DNA from: Avoscillospira sp945864925
Lineage (GTDB): Bacteria; Bacillota; Clostridia; Oscillospirales; Oscillospiraceae
Direction: 5' to 3'
Assembly: GCA_945830595.1 (NCBI GenBank)
Contig: CALZZH010000099.1
Span: 1 to 8,448, forward strand
DNA: 8,448 nucleotides
In this document: piece by piece, positions 5,559 to 8,448 of the stretch
How positions within the stretch are numbered: the stretch's first letter is position 1
Layout of the letters: every line of letters begins with the position of its first letter
Notes under the pieces: generated by a model
Databases searched by the model: none
The model's input: only the letters and a program-made list of their open reading frames with translations
What the model was told of the DNA's origin: nothing
Translations under genes and position numbers: made by a program

Positions 5559-6176
5559 TTATTCCTGTACCAGCGCCCCTTCGTCGTCCAGGGCGTCAAA
5601 GCCGCCCGTGGCTTCGTCGAAGATGGCGTCCAGGTCGGAGAGGGTATCCTCCAGCCGCTTGAGGTTGGTGCGGATGTCCTCCGTGAGCACCTGAATCTCC
5701 TGGCCGGTCTGCTCATACCGGGAGGAGACCTGCTCCAGCAGGTCGTTCAGCTGCTGGCGCAGGCGGGCTGCCCGGCCGGCGGACAGCCGCTCCATGGCTT
5801 CCGCCCGGCGGTAGGCCTCCAGCTCCAGAGTGGGATAGTCCATATCGTCCTCTTCCTCCGGCAGCTCCTCTGCGGGGAGCGCTTCCGGCTCCACCGGCTC
5901 GGGGGAGGGAAGGGTCAGGGCCTCCTCCAGGGCGGCCTGGGTGGATTCCAAGGCTGTCTCGGTCTCGGCCAGCTGGGCCTCCAATTTTTCGCTGCGCCGC
6001 GCTTCGGACAGCAGCGCCGCCTTGGCGACCTCCAGCTGCTGGGACAGGCCCGCGGCCTCATCCTGGGCTTTTTTCAACTCTTTTTGATGCTCTGCGCAGA
6101 GCTTTTCGATATATGCGGTCACATCGGCGCGGTGAAATCCGTTCAGCGCGGAACGGAACTTGGAAAAATCATCCAT
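5559..6176 (-). CDS. DivIVA-like coiled-coil protein
   Basis: 205 residues, acidic, cytoplasmic, no membrane segment. The N-terminal FRSALNGFHRADVTAYIEKL (7-26) resembles the DivIVA/GpsB membrane-binding motif, in which a loop after an F-x-x-x-x-x-G-F/Y sequence precedes a helix. Residues 27-88 are a heptad-rich coiled coil. A Pro/Glu-rich linker (88-112, SPEPVEPEALPAEELPEEED) separates it from a second helical region (about 117-188), also likely coiled. Proteins of this type act as scaffolds at the septum or poles, but this one is not close enough to call DivIVA or GpsB itself. The ATG at 6176 follows GGGGAGG. It has its own promoter at 6209-6237 and is monocistronic, convergent with queT. 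The partner proteins are unknown. Confidence 0.75.
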   Translation of the reverse strand: MDDFSKFRSALNGFHRADVTAYIEKLCAEHQKELKKAQDEAAGLSQQLEVAKAALLSEARRSEKLEAQLAETETALESTQAALEEALTLPSPEPVEPEALPAEELPEEEDDMDYPTLELEAYRRAEAMERLSAGRAARLRQQLNDLLEQVSSRYEQTGQEIQVLTEDIRTNLKRLEDTLSDLDAIFDEATGGFDALDDEGALVQE

Positions 6177-6208
6177 GACAGCAGCCTCCCCAAAACGACG
6201 TTTTTCTT

Positions 6209-6237
6209 ATCCTATCACAGATTTTCCGGAAACACAA
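6209..6237 (-). promoter_or_regulatory. Promoter of the DivIVA-like gene
   Basis: On the minus strand: -35 TTGTGT (6232-6237), a 17-base spacer ending in TGA, and -10 TAGGAT (6209-6214). The TG one base before the -10 makes it an extended -10 promoter. It lies about 35 bases before the start codon. Confidence 0.65.
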
Positions 6238-6278
6238 GCCCACAGCCGCCGCCGGGTACAATTTTCTGAATTTTTCTC

Positions 6279-6307
6279 TTTACAAAGGAGAAAAACTTTG
6301 ATATAAT
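6279..6307 (+). promoter_or_regulatory. Promoter of tRNA-Arg
   Basis: TTTACA (6279-6284), 17 bases, then perfect TATAAT (6302-6307), with the mature tRNA starting 24 bases after the -10. It diverges from the DivIVA-like gene's promoter. Confidence 0.85.
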
Positions 6308-6330
6308 TATCAGGCTAAAAAACTTCATAT

Positions 6331-6407
6331 GCGCTCGTAGCTCAGCTGGATAGAGTGTCAGACTCCGACTCTGAAGGTCGCACGTTCGAATCGTGTCGGG
6401 CGTACCA
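6331..6407 (+). tRNA. tRNA-Arg, anticodon CCG
   Basis: 77 bases folding as a full cloverleaf. The acceptor GCGCTCG pairs with CGGGCGT (with two G-U pairs), and the CCA end is encoded at 6405-6407. D arm GCTC/GAGT (one G-U). Anticodon stem TCAGA/TCTGA encloses the loop CTCCGAC, which sets the anticodon at CCG, reading the arginine codon CGG. T arm GCACG-TTCGAAT-CGTGT. It has its own promoter and a terminator directly after the CCA. Its 3' half is a typical attachment site for tyrosine integrases, and an integrase lies 651 bases to the right. Confidence 0.96.
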
Positions 6408-6439
6408 AAAAACAGCCATCCGAAAGGATGGCTGTTTTT
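6408..6439. terminator. Bidirectional terminator after tRNA-Arg
   Basis: Perfect 14-bp stem AAAAACAGCCATCC / GGATGGCTGTTTTT with a GAAA tetraloop, starting at the base after the CCA end. A-run and T-run on the two sides let it stop both the tRNA transcript and the GNAT/integrase transcripts that arrive from the right. Confidence 0.93.
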
Positions 6440-6502
6440 ACGCGCGGCAAGATGAAAAGTTGCTTCCACCATACAGAATACAGAGCTGTCTGCTACAATC
6501 TG

Positions 6503-7009
6503 TTATTTCGTCCCGAAAAAGGCCGCGCGGTCGCAGCGGTAATACTTGAACATATCATCTTCGTGCGTCAAAGTGAATCCGACCTTCTCCAACACGTGCT
6601 GGCTTCGTCGGTTCTTTTGGACAGAATCGGCAAGAACTGTTTGAATCTTCAATTTCTGAAACGCATACTCCAGCGCCAACCGTTCCGCGACGGTGCCGTA
6701 TCCTTTTCCTTTGACCGAATCATTTTGAAGGTGGATCGAGAGTTCACACTGGCTTTTTTCGTAATCAATGTGCTTCAGGCTCAATTCTCCGATCGGGTCT
6801 GTGTTTCTGAGAATAAGAAAGTCTTTACGGTTCTCGCGCGGCCGCAAGGACGCACAGTAGGCGTCGATTCGCGCCGGATCATAGTGATATGTGAAAAATT
6901 TACTCATATCCATAAAAATATCTGGATCGCTGACAAAACCCCGGTAATAGGCGTGCAGGCGCTCCCGCGTGACCTCGCCGAGCGTGATGGCGGATTGTTC
7001 CTTGTTCAC
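6503..7009 (-). CDS. GNAT N-acetyltransferase, RimJ/RimL-like
   Basis: 168 residues, cytoplasmic. The acetyl-CoA site is visible as VKGKGYGTVAERLALEYAF (99-117), which has the Gly-x-Gly-x-Gly pyrophosphate loop followed by a helix. The later motif ADSVQKNRRSQHVLEKVGF (127-145) is the usual N-x-x-S-x-x-V-L-E-K-x-G-F block of the RimJ/RimL-type group. Such enzymes acetylate protein N-termini, small amines or antibiotics; the sequence alone does not say which. The start is a GTG at 7009, preceded at 8 bases by GGGAGG. The gene is less GC-rich than those to the left and lies between the tRNA and an integrase, so it may be element cargo. It has its own promoter and ends against the bidirectional terminator at 6408-6439. 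Confidence 0.88.
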   Translation of the reverse strand: MNKEQSAITLGEVTRERLHAYYRGFVSDPDIFMDMSKFFTYHYDPARIDAYCASLRPRENRKDFLILRNTDPIGELSLKHIDYEKSQCELSIHLQNDSVKGKGYGTVAERLALEYAFQKLKIQTVLADSVQKNRRSQHVLEKVGFTLTHEDDMFKYYRCDRAAFFGTK

Positions 7010-7033
7010 TTCGTTTGCCTCCCTGTTTTTTTC

Positions 7034-7062
7034 ATACTATCATAAAACGCGTGTCCCGTCAA
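7034..7062 (-). promoter_or_regulatory. Promoter of the GNAT gene
   Basis: On the minus strand: -35 TTGACG (7057-7062), 17 bases, -10 TAGTAT (7034-7039). The -35 overlaps the integrase stop codon, so the GNAT gene can be expressed independently of the integrase. No terminator separates the two genes. Confidence 0.65.
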
Positions 7063-8234
7063 ATCTCCAAACCGCTTTGCAGCGTCTGGCTGGCTTCTTT
7101 CCTGTTCTTATCAAACGCATGGCTGTAGATGTCCAGGGTTGTAGACGGCTGGGCGTGGCCCAGGAGGCTGGCGACGGTGGTGACGTCGGTGCCGCCTGCG
7201 TTCAAGAGGCTGGCATTGGTGTGCCGGAGGGAATGCACGTTCAGGTTTTCAGGCAGGCCGTGGGCTTTGAGGATTTTCTTGAACCACCAGGTGAAGGTGG
7301 TCGGGGTCATGGGAAGCTCCAGGCCGTGGCGGCGGAAGACGTAGTCGTCTTCGGTGAGCTTCCGATTATCATAGGCTTCCGTTTCCCATTGGCAGTTTTT
7401 TCGGTACTCCATGAGGAGGCTTTCCATTTCAGATGAGAAGTAGACGTACCGGTCGCCGGAGGAAGTCTTGGTTTCTTTGACAATGATCTCCTCCCCTGTG
7501 ATCTTGACCACGTTTCGTTGGATGTGGATTTTTCGGTTGGGGAAATCGAAGTCGCTCCACTTGAGACCACAGCACTCCCCTCTCCGCATACCGGTGGCAA
7601 TGAGCAGCTTGAAGAAAGTTTCGTACTTGATGCTCTCCTGCTCCAGCGCCTTAATGAGCTGCTGCACCGTTTCTTCGTCCGCGATTTGTTTTTCCTTTTT
7701 CTTTCCCGCGTACTTATACGTCCGCCAGGCCGGATTGTGCGCGATAAAACCGCCCTCCATGGCGTCGGAGAGGATGCCGCACAGACAACTGTGCAATCCT
7801 TCCACCGTCGCTTCGGAGAGCGGTTTTCCGGTTTTGCTGTTCTTCACTTTTCGCATATCCGCGCAGAACTGACGGAAATGCTCGGGCTTCAAATCCACCA
7901 GCTTGTAGTGTCCCAGGTACGGCAGGATACGGGCAATGTCCTGCTTCTCCCGGGCCAGGGTGGATTTTGCCAATTTGTTTGGCGCGATGGTCTCCAGCCA
8001 GATGTTGATGTACTGTTCCAGGGTAATGGACCGGTCCACGTCTGCTGGTAGCTTTTTGCAGGCCATCTCAAACAGGACCGCCTGTTCTTTGAGCCACTTC
8101 TCTGTCTGCTTCGGCGTGAGGCCCTTTGGTGGATGAACGGTTTTCTGCTGAGGCTTGCGGCGCTTCCCTGCGAAATCATAGCCCATGGAGACTGTGATCA
8201 GATAGCTGTCGCCGCGTTTTCGGATACTTGCCAT
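7059..8234 (-). CDS. Tyrosine recombinase, phage/ICE-type integrase
   Basis: 391 residues and apparently intact. N-terminal arm-type DNA-binding domain (about 1-58, beginning ASIRKRGDSYLITVSMGYD), a SAM-like core-binding domain (about 68-165) and the catalytic domain (about 183-380). All catalytic positions are visible: Arg217 in ATGMRRGE, Lys256 in ETKTSSGDR, His334 and Arg337 in HSLRHT, His360 in LLGH, and the nucleophile Tyr370 in LDIYSH. It would integrate and excise an element by site-specific recombination. The ATG at 8234 follows AGAGAGG. It reads towards tRNA-Arg, whose 3' end is a plausible attachment site, with the GNAT gene in between. No excisionase, relaxase or phage gene is in the window, so a complete element would have to extend to the right; a remnant is the alternative. 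Confidence 0.95.
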   Translation of the reverse strand: MASIRKRGDSYLITVSMGYDFAGKRRKPQQKTVHPPKGLTPKQTEKWLKEQAVLFEMACKKLPADVDRSITLEQYINIWLETIAPNKLAKSTLAREKQDIARILPYLGHYKLVDLKPEHFRQFCADMRKVKNSKTGKPLSEATVEGLHSCLCGILSDAMEGGFIAHNPAWRTYKYAGKKKEKQIADEETVQQLIKALEQESIKYETFFKLLIATGMRRGECCGLKWSDFDFPNRKIHIQRNVVKITGEEIIVKETKTSSGDRYVYFSSEMESLLMEYRKNCQWETEAYDNRKLTEDDYVFRRHGLELPMTPTTFTWWFKKILKAHGLPENLNVHSLRHTNASLLNAGGTDVTTVASLLGHAQPSTTLDIYSHAFDKNRKEASQTLQSGLEI

Positions 8235-8280
8235 ACGGTTGACCTCTCTTTCTCTGTGATCTGTTTGGCAAGCAAAGGAT

Positions 8281-8310
8281 ACTCTAAAGATTTTGGAATA
8301 GCCAGAACAA
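8281..8310 (-). promoter_or_regulatory. Weak candidate promoter of the integrase
   Basis: On the minus strand: -35 TTGTTC (8305-8310), an 18-base spacer and -10 TAGAGT (8281-8286), about 46 bases before the ATG. Both boxes are only partial matches, and nothing better is seen nearby. Confidence 0.35.
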
Positions 8311-8448
8311 TTTTCTTACTAAGATCAGATTTGACGATACCAACAATTCAGTGGTGGACGATCATAGGCGAGATGTACACGGCGAAGGGGTAGAGGCCCG
8401 GCAGAAAATTTTGTGTAAGCGATTTTCGACAAAGTCAAGAATTTCTCG
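8311..8448. other. Right-edge spacer with no recognised gene
   Basis: AT-rich next to the integrase, then richer in G+C from about 8352 to 8402, then AT-rich again. On the minus strand a short open frame, entering from the right edge and ending at a stop at 8369-8371, could be the tail of a gene outside the window. It matches no family I recognise. An insertion-sequence end is possible. Confidence 0.25.

Noticed and set aside
5493..6269. A 258-codon open frame on the plus strand
   Set aside because: Antisense to the DivIVA-like gene and its promoter. The sense protein has a sound ribosome site and coiled-coil periodicity; this one shows no recognisable fold.
6428..7045. A 205-codon plus-strand open frame after the tRNA
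   Set aside because: Antisense to the GNAT gene, which has the acetyl-CoA motif, a GTG start with a good ribosome site, and a matching promoter. The plus-strand frame starts inside the terminator.
8133..8393. An 86-codon plus-strand open frame overlapping the integrase start
   Set aside because: It overlaps the integrase N-terminus in antisense, has no ribosome site, and shows no recognisable motif.

Overview
The window looks like the chromosome of a GC-rich, gut-type clostridium, most likely in the Oscillospiraceae/Ruminococcaceae. The pointers are very GC-rich coding sequence with strong GGAGG ribosome sites, TTGACA/TATAAT promoters with 17-bp spacers, a queT gene behind what looks like a class III preQ1 riboswitch (a class known mainly from Ruminococcaceae), and REP-like intergenic repeats. 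The taxon is an inference; no phylogenetic marker gene is present.

Layout. 1-113: end of a REP-like repeat, then spacer. 114-473 (-): a short YtrA-type GntR repressor with a perfect inverted repeat over its own -10 box. 702-1742 (+): a fusion of an XRE-type helix-turn-helix, four membrane helices and a LiaF-like C-terminal sheet domain, ended by a strong terminator. 1743-1974: a dense block of inverted repeats, including the minus-strand terminator of the next operon. 1975-4506 (-): a two-gene operon, an AlgJ/AlgX-like DHHW protein followed 3 bases later by an AlgI-like MBOAT acyltransferase, probably for O-acetylation of a cell-surface polymer. 4507-4865: a 359-base regulatory region with the divergent promoters of that operon and of queT, a large imperfect palindrome, the putative preQ1 riboswitch and a terminator. 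4866-5363 (+): queT, the substrate-binding subunit of a queuosine-precursor ECF importer. 5559-6176 (-): a DivIVA-like coiled-coil protein, convergent with queT. 6331-6407 (+): tRNA-Arg(CCG) with its own promoter and terminator.

From about 6440 to the right end the sequence is visibly poorer in G+C and holds a GNAT acetyltransferase and an intact tyrosine integrase, both reading towards the 3' end of the tRNA. This looks like the left end of an integrated element, or its remnant, next to a tRNA gene. No second attachment site, excisionase or other element gene lies inside the window. The last 214 bases, upstream of the integrase, hold a weak candidate promoter and no recognisable gene.

Most units are independent. 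Real functional links are the DHHW-MBOAT pair, the riboswitch-terminator-queT unit, the self-controlled GntR gene, and the GNAT-integrase-tRNA block. I see no wholly new multi-gene system. The points most worth following are the HTH-LiaF fusion, the overlap of the riboswitch pseudoknot with the terminator, and the compound inverted-repeat element at about 1836-1971.
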